DNA of 14,035 nt from CAYTCZ01 sp964436315 (lineage in GTDB: Bacteria; Actinomycetota; Thermoleophilia; Gaiellales; Gaiellaceae), in contig CAYTCZ010000106.1 of assembly GCA_964436315.1 (NCBI GenBank), positions 1 to 14,035 of the forward strand. Direction: 5' to 3'. Below the pieces are notes generated by a model. It was not told where the DNA came from and did not search any database. It worked only from the letters and a program-made list of their open reading frames with translations. Below are positions 1-11,200 of this stretch, piece after piece; position 1 is the stretch's first letter; each line of letters begins with the position of its first letter. The translations under genes were made by a program, and so were the position numbers.

Positions 1-41
1 TCCACCTCGATCGTCCGCGTTCCCTTCTTCGGCATCGACAT
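1..41 (-). CDS. 5' end of a hypothetical protein gene, running off the left edge
   Basis: Read on the minus strand from an ATG at 41-39, the sequence gives MSMPKKGTRTIEV and then leaves the window. The same 13 codons begin the fragment at the right end (13917-13804), which continues with a basic, aromatic stretch containing RYRYRGDAW. Two genomic copies of the same start, with conserved DNA just upstream, support real coding rather than a chance frame. A second in-frame ATG at 35-33 could be the true start, and I see no strong Shine-Dalgarno before either. The function is unknown. Whether this left copy is full length cannot be seen. Confidence 0.5.
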   Translation of the reverse strand, partial: MSMPKKGTRTIEV

Positions 42-65
42 GGCTCGATGGTAGCTCGGCCGCGA
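1..65. repeat. Left copy of a 65-bp direct repeat bracketing the block
   Basis: Positions 1-65 align without gaps to 13877-13941, with mismatches only at 49 (T/G) and 56 (T/G). After about 65 the two copies diverge. The repeat holds the first codons of the minus-strand hypothetical gene plus about 24 bp upstream of its ATG. The window starts inside the repeat, so its true left extent is unknown; it may continue through the whole gene. Confidence 0.9.
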
Positions 66-100
66 GGGCACGATCGAGACGGGGTTGATGCAGTGGGGCA

Positions 101-124
101 GTGAGCCCGGACGAAGGAGCTCAC
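101..124. terminator. Possible weak hairpin downstream of the small minus-strand gene
   Basis: GTGAGC (101-106) and GCTCAC (119-124) are perfect inverted arms around a 12-nt loop. They lie about 57 bp beyond the stop of the minus-strand gene at 181. No T-run follows on the minus strand, so this is not a classical intrinsic terminator. It may be chance in GC-rich DNA. Confidence 0.15.
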
Positions 125-180
125 GCAGCGACCACCGAGCCCGAGTGGCCGAGACAAGTCCAGCCCTTGCGGCGAATCTG

Positions 181-438
181 CTACCGAGGTCCGGCCTTAC
201 ACTCCCCGGGGCCGGGGTTGGGGGAACACTTGCTGCCTGCGCTCCAGATGCCGTTGAACTCTTCGCACTCGGCCTTCGTCATGTTCAAGCAGCTAGTCAC
301 GCCAGCCGCGGTGAAGACGCAGGCCCCCTTCTCGGCCGTCGACTCGGGAGCAGTGACCTGCTGACGTGCAACGTGGAGCATCTCGACTAGGCGCTTGATG
401 GCTTCCGACGCTTCGATTGTGTCCTTCTCGTCGCTCAT
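181..438 (-). CDS. Small Cys-rich hypothetical protein (85 aa)
   Basis: I chose the ATG at 438-436 because AGGAGA lies a few bases upstream on the minus strand; the frame stays open further upstream (to 534), but without such a site. The protein has two parts. Residues 1-38 are charged and probably helical (MSDEKDTIEASEAIKRLVEM at the start). Residues 39-85 carry five cysteines (40, 50, 58, 71, 80), with a core of the form C-x9-C-x7-C-x12-C-x8-C that includes TKAECEEFNGIW and ends rich in Gly and Pro. I see no signal peptide or TM segment. A cysteine-free charged N-terminal half followed by a compact Cys module resembles a leader/core layout, but no maturation enzyme is recognisable nearby. 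The Cys module could also be a small metal-binding or disulfide fold. It is divergent from the main run, and its function is unknown. Confidence 0.7.
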   Translation of the reverse strand: MSDEKDTIEASEAIKRLVEMLHVARQQVTAPESTAEKGACVFTAAGVTSCLNMTKAECEEFNGIWSAGSKCSPNPGPGECKAGPR

Positions 439-685
439 TTCTTCTCCTGTGCTCTGATATGAGAGGCGCTTCTCGCAGATGAGAATAGCGCCCGCAGGCT
501 CGTTGGGCAGCGCGAGTTCTCGCAAGCCCTGCAAGAGACCAGGTCCGTAGCCGCAGCCGCTGCCGCTCTGCGTGCCTAGCCCAAGTCTGACAGACCCAGT
601 TGCGGCGCCTTCGGTATTCGGTGTACCTCGATCGTGTGATCGACTCTGGGGGCTGTCTTCGAGAACATGCTTTGGGGGCCTGTAG
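439..685. promoter_or_regulatory. Divergent intergenic region, probable promoters in both directions
   Basis: This 247-bp gap separates the start of the small minus-strand gene from the start of the plus-strand lipoprotein gene, so promoters for both should lie here. I cannot point to convincing -35/-10 boxes on either strand. The minus-strand gene has a clear Shine-Dalgarno (AGGAGA, just above 438). The plus-strand gene has only a weak G-rich stretch before its GTG. No other gene is visible in the gap. Confidence 0.4.
628..643. promoter_or_regulatory. Short inverted repeat, possible operator
   Basis: TCGATC-GTGT-GATCGA is a perfect 6-bp inverted repeat with a 4-nt spacer. It lies about 43 bp upstream of the GTG start of the lipoprotein gene, a position where a dimeric regulator could bind. 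Palindromes made of GATC and CG words are common in GC-rich DNA, so the support is weak and no regulator is encoded here. Confidence 0.2.
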
Positions 686-2200
686 GTGAACTATCGAACA
701 CACCTCGGTGTGAGGACAGACCCATCCAGATTGGCCAGCCGGCGCCGTATCTCGACGCTGCGAGCGGGGGCTCTGTTGGCTGCGGTCGCAACGCTCGCAG
801 GTTGTGGCTGGCGGACGCGAGTCTACTCGAGCTACGAGGATGTACTGAGGAACGAGGCTCACGGGCGAACTCGGCGCTGGAGCGTCGTGAAGTCGGGAGA
901 CGAGAGACGCTCGTCGCCCCCAGTCTCGTTCCCAAGCGCTTGGCGATTTCCATCCGGCACCGAAGAGAGCGTGTGGCTCTTCCTCGGAACTCACCCATGC
1001 CAACCCGATGCACCAAGAGGACCATGCAACCCCAACTCCCCCCGGGAGGTCTCTACTGGGCGGAATGGCCCTCCCGTGCGCCTCTACGGCGTGCCATTCA
1101 CGAAAGATGGGAAACGCTATGTCCACGTTGGGCTTCGAGTCGACGGGCTAGGCGACGATGGCGTGGAGACATTGTGGAGGCCGTTCCTGAACCGAGTGAG
1201 AGAGTCGATGGTGAACATCGACTGGCAACCTAGCCGGTCGGGCAACACCGAAGACATCAGGCTCGCTCTTGCACTGTGGGATCGGTGGGTCGTTCCAGCG
1301 TTTCCCCACACCTTCGGCCGGGAGCTCGACCGGTGGCACGTCGGCCATGGGTGGTCCGACATCATTGGGCGCTCTACGAAGCGGACAGCGGGCGTTACGG
1401 TGCTTCGAGAGGACATGCGTGTGTGTGTGGAGAGTGTGCACGCCGCGGCGTGGTCGCCCCCAGGGTTGGTGATGGACTCCTGGTGCATCGAGCCGGAGGT
1501 GGAACCAGCATCCCCGGGTTCCACGGGTTCCACGTTCGAGCCTCCGTGGACCCGGCTGCGGAGTCAGTCGGCGGGATGGCCTCCAGACCCAGCAATGGTG
1601 CCGCGGGTGCAAGAGAACAGCGGCGGCTGTGCGACCCGTCGGCGTCAGTTTCCGCAGATCGTCAATCGTGCCGAAGTTCCTGATGACCGCGGTGTCTGGG
1701 TTCTGTTTCCCGCAACCAGCAGAAGTGCGGCGTGTGCCGACCCCCCCTTTCTGATTCGTGCCGACGATCTCGCCACGCTCCACGTGGCGCTCGCAGCCTG
1801 GCATCGAGACGTTCTCAACGGAAGTGCGGGCGGCCGGGCGTTCCTCGACTTCCTGACTGCTCTCCAGCGCTCTCCCAACGTCGATGTGTTCAAGTTCGGC
1901 CTCTCCGATGACGATGGTCAGCCCAAGCTGGTGGATGCGATGCCTCGGGTGCGCGTGGACTTTGCCATCACGATCAACGGAAGACGGACTTGGGTCGAGA
2001 ATGGAACCACCGTCGGCGAGCTTCGCCCCAGTGTCGGTGCCTCGGTCTATCGTCGCGGTGGTTGGGCGGCTCGCAGTCTGCCGTCGGTCCGTTGGAGTGA
2101 GAGCGGCTTTCTGTTTGGCGACCGTGCGGTGCGGATGACGTCCACATCGTTTTGGGAGCAACGCCTGGTCACTCCAGGTGATGTGTTCTGGATTCAGTGA
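686..2200 (+). CDS. Predicted lipoprotein with a C-terminal beta-grasp (SLBB-like) domain, about 504 aa
   Basis: The N-terminus has a basic region (RRRISTLR), then a hydrophobic stretch (AGALLAAVATLAGC) ending in a lipobox with Cys40. This indicates Sec export, lipidation and membrane anchoring. Residue +2 is Gly, not Asp, so the outer membrane is plausible under the E. coli sorting rule. The middle (about 60-330) is unrecognised, with scattered Trp and Cys. Residues about 424-504 read ITINGRRTW, then GTTVGELRP, and end in TPGDVFWIQ. The spacing of a strand, a GTTVxEL helix start and a terminal PGDV-x-I strand resembles SLBB/beta-grasp domains of polysaccharide export proteins; this is by-eye inference. 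The GTG at 686 is the longest start and has a weak ribosome site; GTG at 710 is an alternative and keeps the signal peptide. The gene heads the six-gene run and stops 43 bp before the preferred start of the giant gene. Confidence 0.72.
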   Translation: MNYRTHLGVRTDPSRLASRRRISTLRAGALLAAVATLAGCGWRTRVYSSYEDVLRNEAHGRTRRWSVVKSGDERRSSPPVSFPSAWRFPSGTEESVWLFLGTHPCQPDAPRGPCNPNSPREVSTGRNGPPVRLYGVPFTKDGKRYVHVGLRVDGLGDDGVETLWRPFLNRVRESMVNIDWQPSRSGNTEDIRLALALWDRWVVPAFPHTFGRELDRWHVGHGWSDIIGRSTKRTAGVTVLREDMRVCVESVHAAAWSPPGLVMDSWCIEPEVEPASPGSTGSTFEPPWTRLRSQSAGWPPDPAMVPRVQENSGGCATRRRQFPQIVNRAEVPDDRGVWVLFPATSRSAACADPPFLIRADDLATLHVALAAWHRDVLNGSAGGRAFLDFLTALQRSPNVDVFKFGLSDDDGQPKLVDAMPRVRVDFAITINGRRTWVENGTTVGELRPSVGASVYRRGGWAARSLPSVRWSESGFLFGDRAVRMTSTSFWEQRLVTPGDVFWIQ

Positions 2201-2243
2201 GGCGCTCGTCATCGCGGGGCGGGCGCCGGGGAGGGATGAGCTG

Positions 2244-5200
2244 ATGGTGGTACTTGAGCGAGCATTCGACCGGACGTACGTGCTTGCTGGGGCATCCGGA
2301 ACGCCTAGCGTGGTGTTCCTCTCCCCCGTCGATCATGGCTCGACGGTGCCGCTTTCTCCGGGCGTGCTGGCTGGCGCCGCCGTTGTGCTCAACCCCTCCG
2401 TGCGCGCAATCGACGCTCACTTCCGAGACACGGTCGTCGCTTTGCTCCCAGACAACCGACTTCCGAGTCGCGGGCTGGCCTTGCTCGCGGTCAAGCAGGA
2501 GGGCGGGCGCTGGTCGTCGTTCGGGGATGTCCTCGAGGCAGAGCCCTCGGGTTCCGAGACATTCGAAGCGAGGTACGAAGCGACCTTCTATCTCGGGGGC
2601 TCGTTCGACGAGCGGATCGTCCCTGTCGACGACGTCGTCGTGGTGCCTCGAGGATCGCGGATCCGTCTCGGCCAGCATGGCTCGAAGCTGGTGTTCGACC
2701 TGGCTGGGGCCGGACGTTGGGACACTGTGCTGAGAGCGTTTGGTGCCTCCGTGGCTGTCAGCGAGACATCCGAAATGTCGGTCGAGTGGACGCAACCCGG
2801 GGCACCTTGGCAGCTGAGAGGGCAAGCGAGCCCCGGCCTCGTCGACGGGCTTGGTGTTCAGGTTGGGTTCGCGACGGCGAGACGCGGCCGCGGTCCGGGC
2901 GGCAGTCAATGGAAGACTGCTCGAGTTTTGGACGCGAGTCGCCTCGGAGGGCGGAAGACCACATGGTCCGCGACTCTACGAACGACGTTCCTTCACGACG
3001 TGTCCGCTGCATTCTTGAAGTTGGAGGATGCAGTTCCAGTCCACCTGACCAGCAGCAGAGGACAGGCGCTCTGGGCTCTGCCGAAGGAAGGTGAGAACTC
3101 TGGTCGTCTGGCGTGGCTCCGGCGTTCGCGCTCGACGCCGGGCACGGTTCCGCAGCATTCGCAGCGCTCCTTGGTGGGAGGGTTGGTTGGCACGTTCGTG
3201 CTCGGCGTGAGCGACGGTCTCACCCAATCGTTGAGCCGCCCACCCGACGTACTCCTGGGCGCCAACGCGATCGAGGCGCTCGTGCCGCCTGCCGAACAGC
3301 CGTTGGTTGTCACGTTCACGCCAGGTGCAGCCGGCATCGTCGAGTCGCAGGGTGTGCGTGGGCTGGATGCCGCGGGAGGATGGCAGGTCACCCCCTACAT
3401 GGAGCTCGTAGGCGGAGGCACCTACCGCACCGGCGCCGAGCAGTCAGCGGAGTACGTGCCCTCAGATGCAGGCGTGAGCACCGCGGGTCCCCAGCCGCTG
3501 GTGCCACGCGAAGCCATCGAGCACGCGATCGCCGCCCCCATGCCCTTCGTCCCCACGTCGGCGCTGACGCAGAGCAGCCTCTCCTCTGGCACGCACGCGA
3601 GAAGGGGCTCACGTGAGCTGGAGGATGCGCTCGACATCGAGCAGGTGGTTCTGTCGCGTGTCCGCCGGGGACTCGGACACGCTGCACAGGTCAAGAGAAG
3701 GAAGCCGGCGACCACCGACCCCTCGCTGACCAGTCAAGGCTGGCTCGGTAAACGAGAAGCCAGCGAGGGAAGGCTGAGCTCCATCGATTTCGCGGAGGGT
3801 CGTCCGGATCAGAGGCTGGCGCTCGCTGGACTCGAGCACGATGCCCGGCTCGCTGCCGCATTCGAATCCAACGAGCTCTTCCTGGTCGCCCGCGTGACAG
3901 CGGGCTCAGAGGCCGGTCCGTCGAGGCCGGCGATTCGGAACCGGCTCGCCATCGGCGGATGGACCTTCGGGCTCGAGGGAGAACTGATCGCACCCGGCGA
4001 CCGGGGCGAGAAGGACTATTGGCTGATCGTGAAGTCGTCGCCGCGGCCGCTCCGCGAGCTCATCGATGACACCGCCGAGTGGGGGATGGGCGCTCATGAG
4101 GGTGCGCGCCGAGACCTGAACCGGCTGCTCGATGCCCAGGGCTCGAAGCGGCTCCCCGACCGATTCTTGAGTGGATCTTGGTCGGGCGCCTTGGTTCTGG
4201 ACTATCCGCTCGGAGACGTCAGCGCAGCAGAGCAATTTCCTCCGGAGCTGAAGGCTCTTGTGGGTGGCTTTCGGAACCCAAGTGATCTCCGTGTGCCCTA
4301 CATCGGTTTCGACATCCCTCGAGTCGCGACCTCGGGAGGGGGACTCGCGATCGAGAGCCCTGCGGTCTGGGCACACATCAACTACGAAGACCCGAAGGGA
4401 GACCCTTTCAAGAAGACTGATGACATCTACGGATTCGTGGTCACCAAGTTCGCCGTCACGATCGACGCCTCTCGCGTCACCAAGTTCGACGGGAAGGTCA
4501 AGATAGGGGTCGCAAGGATCTTCGGCGAAAGGGTCGAAGGTCGTGCAGATGGCGAAGAAGGCGACTCACACACCGTCGAACTGACCGGCAGCGTGCAACG
4601 ACGCGACAAGGGCACGACGTACTCGTTCGCCTACGAAGGCTCACACGAGTTTGAGTACGCGGGTGATTCGATCGCCGCCACGGCCACCCTCCAGCGCGTG
4701 GAGTTCTCGACCGTCACGTCGGACACCGGGAGCAGCGAGGCCGAGTTTCAGCTGACGGGAGGCCTGACCGTCGAGGTCGGCTCTTCGGACTCAGACTGGG
4801 AAGGCAACCTTGGCAAGTTCTCCCTAGACTATGGCGGTCTTCCTCTGCGCTTCGACCTCTCCGGTCTCGGCACTCGCCTCCGCTACGACCTGGGACGCTT
4901 CGACCTGGATGTCGGGGACCTCCGGTTCGACTCGTGGCTCCCCAAGTCCTTCCCGCTCAAGCTGCGGGGCTTTCTCGCTGGCCGGAACGTCGAGGAATGG
5001 GGAGGCCATGAGCTGGTCTCGGGGGCGGACGGTGCGAGTTTCGGTCTGGAGTTCGGGCTCGACCTCGGTGGTCTCGGCGCGCTGGTTCCCGGCTTCTCGC
5101 TCCCGCGGGCGGACCTGCTCCTGTCCTGGGTGCCCGGCGCCTCTGGCGCTCCGTCGCTCTCGCTTCGCTTCGCGGGTACTGCCCCACGACGCTTGAGCTT

Positions 5201-8200
5201 CTCGCTCATGGGAGCCCTCGAGTTCCGTGCCGAGAAGTTTGGTCTGGGCAAGGCCACGTGGATAGACGGCGCTGACAAGAAGGAGGCGATGGCACTGCAG
5301 TTGGACGACTGGTTCATCAAGGTGTTCACGCTCAAGTTCCCTCCGGAAGGTGCCACGGCGGACACCTACATCTTCTATCCCCCGAGCAACGACCTCGACG
5401 GAGTCGGCTGGTTTCTGAGCTACGCTGCTGCCGATCAGGAGGACGCCGACGATCAGGGTGACGGGTTTGCGCTGCGGCGTTTCGTCGCAGGTCAACGCCT
5501 TCGTCTGGGCGATGGACAATTCGAGCACGCGGACGACATCGTCGCCGCGATCCAGGACGTGGAGTTCGACGACATCGCCAGTGGCGAAGGCGCTCTGGTG
5601 CTGGATACCGACGCCGGGTGGCTCCTCGGGGCTGCGGCCGAGTTCGCGGGCGTAGTGGACATTAGCCTGGCCCTGGCCGACTCATCGTCCCTCTACGCCG
5701 TCCGGCTCGATCTGAAGGACCTGTTTGGGATCTCGATCCGCTACCAGCGTGTCGACGAACGCACGGGCATGTTCGCTGCAGAGATCGGTCTCGACAAGCT
5801 GGGCACGCTTCCGCTCGGACCCGTCCAATTCTCACTTCCCGCGTTCGGTCTCCAAGTCTACACGAACGGCGACTACCTCATCGACGTCGGGTATCCGTGG
5901 AACAACGACTACTCTCGCTCGCTGACGGCGTGGGTTTTCCCCTTCGTCGGTTCGGGCGGGCTGTATTTCGCGCGTCTCTCGTCCCGCACCGCAGGCCGTC
6001 TGCTCCCTCCCGGTCGCAAGTACGACATGGTGCTTCGAGCGGGGTTCGCGGCTCGCGTCGGACTGGGCGCTTCCTTCAATCAGGGCATCTTTCGAGGCGA
6101 GGTGAGCCTGTCGGTGTTTGGCGCCCTCGACGGCCTCTGGGCGCGGGCGAAGGACGGCAAGGACCACTTCATCGTCCGCGGGAGAAACGGGATCCAGCTG
6201 ATCGTGTTGGGGCGGGTGAGCTTCCCGCTCGTTCGCATCGAGGCGGGCGTTCGAGCGACGTTCTGGGTGGACATCACCTTCGAGACCGACGAGGACACGC
6301 TGCTCGAAGTCGCGGGCCGGATCACGGCGCACGCGAGCGTTCGAATCAAAGCTGGGTTCATCAAGTTCACGATTCGCTTCAGTGCGTCGTTCGAGTATCG
6401 CAAGCGGTTCCGGCTCCGGGCCGGTGGCCGCAACGCCTTCCTGGCCGACTCGCACCAAGAGTCGCCACCCGTCTTTCGGTTCGAAGCCTACGAGCACTGG
6501 GACAGCAAGCACGCTTTGACATTCGCCCCGGTCATCGCTCCTCTCTGGCGCTCGAGCGAGAACGGGGTCGAAGAGGACCTCTCTCACTGCATGCTCGTTC
6601 GCGAGGCCGAGCTAGAAGAAGTGGCCCGCCTCGCCACCTACTTCGGCTTCGCGGCCGCGCTTCGTGGGCAGGGAAGCGATGTGGACGGCGGGAACTCCGT
6701 CGGTGACTTCGAATTCGTTCCCGGCGGCGACGAGGATCAGGCACGCGACCGCTGGCTCGAGGCCTTGGGCGCTGCGCTGGACGACCTCCGCTTCGCCACT
6801 TTCGACGCGCACGCGGCAGCAAACCTGAAGGGGACGCTGGAGGTTCCGTCCGACACGGATGGGGAGTGGTCGGGCATGCCGTGGTTGCCCGGTCTGGTCG
6901 TCAACGATGGGACCGGGGTGCTTCGCTGGGACCCATACACGGAGGGGGCGACGCTGACGAGCGCGGATCTGAAGGCGCTTCGCGACGTGTTCGATGCGCT
7001 CTTCGACCTGGGCGGAGACGACCCCTCGTTTCTCGCTACCGAACTGTCGGTCGCAGGTGTGGAGATGGTCTTCGAAGACTGGTGGTCGGCGCTCGTCCAT
7101 GAAGGCGCGACCGCCGTGTGGAACGAGGTCACCCGCCGGTGGCGTGCTGCGAAGCGCGACAACCCCAATGAGGAGCCAGCACCGGTCCGGCTCTCCACAA
7201 TCCTCGCCCATGACCGAGGTGGTTCGAGCGAGGTCTCCCTCGCGAGGATCGTTGGAAAGGCATCCGCTGTCGCATTCTCCGGCATGCACATTCCGGAGCT
7301 CGAAGAACGTCCCGAATTGCCTGCTGGCGGCATCGCTCGTGCCCTCGCGGGCACTCAGGTCAACCGCTACGTCGGCCCAGAGAAGATCAACGTCCTGGTC
7401 GATCGGCGGCACGGTGCGTTGGGATGGGTCAGCGGCGCGAACGTCGAAGTGGAGGTGGAGGCGCGGAGCACCGATCCGGCAGAGCCCCCCACGATGCCCG
7501 CGCCCAAGCGGCTAGCTCCGGCAGAGCAGCGACCCGAGCGTGTGGAGCTCGCGAACTCGATCGAGGAGTTGGGGACGCCTGCCGCGCGAGTGGTCCCGAG
7601 CGGGGCTCGGAAGTTCCTGCGGGCTCGGCCAGTGGGCTCGGCGAACGACCACGTGAGCCGACGATACGGCGTTGGTACCAGCCGTAGACTAGTGAAGCTG
7701 GACCAGTTCGAACAGTGGTCGATCCTCACCTTTCGCATCGATGGCTTCAGGAGTGGCGTGGGGGTGGTCGACCTCGCCGGCGTCGACGCGGAGACCCGCG
7801 TGCTGTCGACACTGTTCCGTTCGTCGGGGGCTCTGCCCGCGGGGATCGTGGTGGGGGCCGAGGCGTGGATCGATCCCGCCGACGAGAAGGTTGAGGTCGT
7901 GCACCTAGCCTCCGGCACCGCAGTCGCCTTCGGTGGCGAGCCGTCGCTCGGAACCCCTCGCGGCCTGTTCCTGCAGGAGGCTCACACCGCTCCCGTCCGT
8001 CCGTCATCGGATGAAGAGTTGGCCGCGCTGCTGCGAGTCGCACGGTGGGCTGAGGGCGATTCGTCCGAGCGATTCTTCGTGTCGTTCGAACCCCAGGACA
8101 GCTCGTTTTCCTCAGGCAAGGCGGGCGTCGCGGAGTCGATCCTGCGCGTCGCCATCCGGCTCCAGCCGTCGGCCGCAATCTGGCCGGTCACCACGCACAT

Positions 8201-11200
8201 CGTGCCCACCGGCGCGGAGTCAGAAGACGACATCGAGCTGGTGCTGGGCGGCCATGACCGGTGGGTCGACATGGGGTCGCCCGATGTTGCTCGATTCCAA
8301 TGGGAAGAGCCCAAGGATGAGTCCGAGGCTGGCGCGGACCTGGACTCGGACCAGGAGCTGGACGCGCAGTACTCGCTGCGAGACGTGGAGGTTTGGCAGG
8401 GGAACGGACGCATCCTGCCGCGAGAGTGGACATTGCCCTTGCGCCCGATCACCGAGAGCGCCCCAGGGGTGGATGGAGAGCTTCCGCCCGAGCCCGAGCG
8501 AGACAACGACCGCTATCGCTTCGACATCCCCGTCGCGCGTCTGGAAGGGTGGACCGGCAAGAACCGATACGCATCCGTCGGCACCACGTTCACCGCCAAG
8601 ATTGGGCGCCGAGATCCGCTGGGGAACCTCCTGCCCGGAAGTGGAGCCGCCGACTGGGTCGCAGGCTACAGCGATCGACTCGTTCCGGTCCGTGAGTGGC
8701 CGGGCACGCGACTGACGTACGAGCTTTCGTCATCCTCCGGCCGCACTCGGTGGAAGCTGGCGATGAAGTTGAGCGCGGAGTTCGAGCGAAGCGCCGGCGT
8801 GGTCGAACGCTGGCGTCGCATCCGCGAGCAAGTCAGCGACAAGCGCTTCGTGGCGGAGCTCAGCGTGACCGACGGCACCGCTCGAACTCAGATTGCTAGT
8901 CGGCTGAAGCGCTTCGTCGACGCCGTGTGGAAGAAGCTGTGCCCTGATGGGGAAGACTGTCGCCGCCGCCTGGGTGAGGCGGAAGTCGCCGGCGGAACCG
9001 TCAAGGTGGAAGCGGCGTCTTGGCATGTAGTCGTGCAACCGATTCCCGAAGTGGAGACCGGCCGGGTGGTCGAGTGGCGGCCATCCCTGAAGGTCGCACG
9101 GAAGGGGGGAATCCAAGACAAGCTGATCCCGACCAGACTCGGGGTCCTCCAGCAGGTCGAGGCCGTTCCGCTCGCATCGGACAAGCCGTCGGGTTCGAAC
9201 GCCAACGCCGCGGACGAAGACAGATCGCTCGAAGCGTTCGCCGCAACGGTTCGACGCATCACCGGGAACCAAGTCTCTCTCGGTCGTAGTGCTGGCTCAG
9301 ACGGCACGTCGCTCTGGCTCGTCTGGCGGGGCGCTCTGAGCTTGGGCACCGAGGACGAGGTGGACTGGTCCTTCCACTCCATGGCCCCGTTCGGGACAGC
9401 TGGTTTGCGCACCGAGGAATGGAAGCTCGAGCACGATACTTGGCCGGAGTGGCGTGGTGAAGCGCGCGACGTGGACGTCGACGGGCTCATCGCACGGGTA
9501 CTCACGGGGCTCGACGCGCTCTCGACGGGAGCCGCGCTGGATGTGCAATGGCGCTCCAAACCGGGGCTTCTCGCCGACTGGAGCTCGGCGTCCCGACGCC
9601 TCGCGCTCGCGCTGAGCACTCGGCACGCCGCGGTGCTCGAAAAGGACAGGGATGGGCTCCGGGGCGCGGCTGGCGGGCAGCTCCTGGAGCGGTTCGTTCG
9701 ACAGCGACTGACGCAGCGGTTGAACGCCTTCGATGCCATCGACACCTACGTCGTCGGCCGTTGGAGCCGGACCGCCGCTGACTCCGCGGCTCCGCAGTGG
9801 GAGGTTCACTACCATACGGACGCAAAGCCCGCAGGGACGCGCAGAGCGGGCGACGCTCGCGCCGACGCGCTCGTCGTTTCCTCCGCGGTTGCCCTGTTGG
9901 GCGGCGAAGAGACGGTGGTCGCATTCTCCGTGGACGCCGCGGAGGAGCGCCCCGATCGCGACCCGAGCATCAGTGTCAGGTTCGTGCCCCACGTGTTCCG
10001 AACCGCCGAAGATGCTCCCTGGATTCACCTCGTGGAGGTCGCGCCCCCGTCATCGTCAGAGGACGTCGACCGACGGTTCCCGATCTCCCGGATTCCGCTG
10101 GTACTTCGCCGACACCCTCCGCTTCCCGCCCTAGGCGAGCACGTGGCTGTCGTACCACTGCGAAACAGCTCGACCATCGCTCTCGACGCCATGCTGACCA
10201 AGGAAATGGCGGACACGCTTCGCGAGTGGGAGTACCGATTCTGCACGAGCTTCACGGGCATCGACGTCGACTCCCTCGAGATCGTCGTGAAGCGTTTACG
10301 GCCGAGTTCCCAGTCCCTCGCCACCACCGATGGCGACCCGTTTCCGGTGTTGATGGCCCTCGAAATGGAACTCGAGCGCGATGGCGGGCTCGAGCTCGAC
10401 CGCATCGTCTATCTGACGTCGACCCTGGCGACGCGAGTGGAGCAGGCTTCGCGAGCGGCCCTCGCCGAGAGGACGGTCGAGCGTCTCTGCACCATCACCA
10501 TCAAGAGCAACTACAACGGGTTGAAGACGGCGCTCGACGTCCAGGCCAGCGTAGATCAGGGGGGTATCGCTGAGGCGCTGAGCTTGGGATTCCGCGGCGT
10601 GTCGCAGCGGCTGCAGCGCGTGACAGGCGCCAGAGTAGAGACCGGCACTCTCGCCGACGACAGGACGAAGACCTGGACCTTCAGCAAGGACGAGCTAGGC
10701 CGATTCTTCGATGACCCGGCCGGCATGGACTTGGTCTTGGCGATCACAAAACGAGACGTGCTCCAAGACCTCGCTCTGCAGGTGCATGCCCATGTGAACC
10801 GCAACAAGGAGATCCGGGGTCGGCCCATCAATTCCTTGTTCCACTACCGGAGCGCCGTCGCCAGCCACGACAGCTGGGCGCGACCAGGATTGGACAGGCA
10901 GGAGCCCGCTGGGTGGGATGGAACGAGGCTGGTGGCCGAGTCGAGTGGCCAGGCAGGTCGCGTCGGTGAGGTGGCGAGCCGCGCCGGAGTCAAAGCGGAC
11001 CTCTCGCAGCGCATCGGTGGCATGCTGAGCACGCTCTTCCATGCAGTCGACGCGGAAGTCGAGCGTCGCGTGGACATCGAGGTGCGTCTGGTCCGCCGAG
11101 CGAACGCAGGTCTTCCTTTCTTGCTCCGCCGAGGTGAGGTCGCTCGTGCGACGCCCGTCGACACCCCATTGGGAATGGTGTTGAACGGGGGCTCGAGGGA

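Noticed and set aside
293..1126. Minus-strand open frame covering the divergent intergenic region
   Set aside because: It overlaps the small Cys-rich gene, which has a strong ribosome site, and the lipoprotein signal peptide region. Its composition (very high Arg/Ser/Pro) is that of a shadow frame.
1418..1431. Short GT dinucleotide run as a possible regulatory or slippage repeat
   Set aside because: Only about five units, inside the coding frame and read as ordinary codons (Arg-Val-Cys-Val). A two-base repeat this short is not notable.
1148..2212. Long minus-strand open frame (354 codons) opposite the lipoprotein gene
   Set aside because: The plus-strand frame has a lipobox and domain-like C-terminus. 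The minus-strand product is rich in Arg, His, Pro and Thr with no coherent motif, typical of an antisense shadow.
5832..6706. Large frames on both strands (5832-6587 minus, 5897-6706 plus) inside the giant gene
   Set aside because: Both lie wholly within the uninterrupted giant frame, whose beta-strand pattern is continuous through this stretch. They have no ribosome sites and show low-complexity Arg/Ser/Pro composition.
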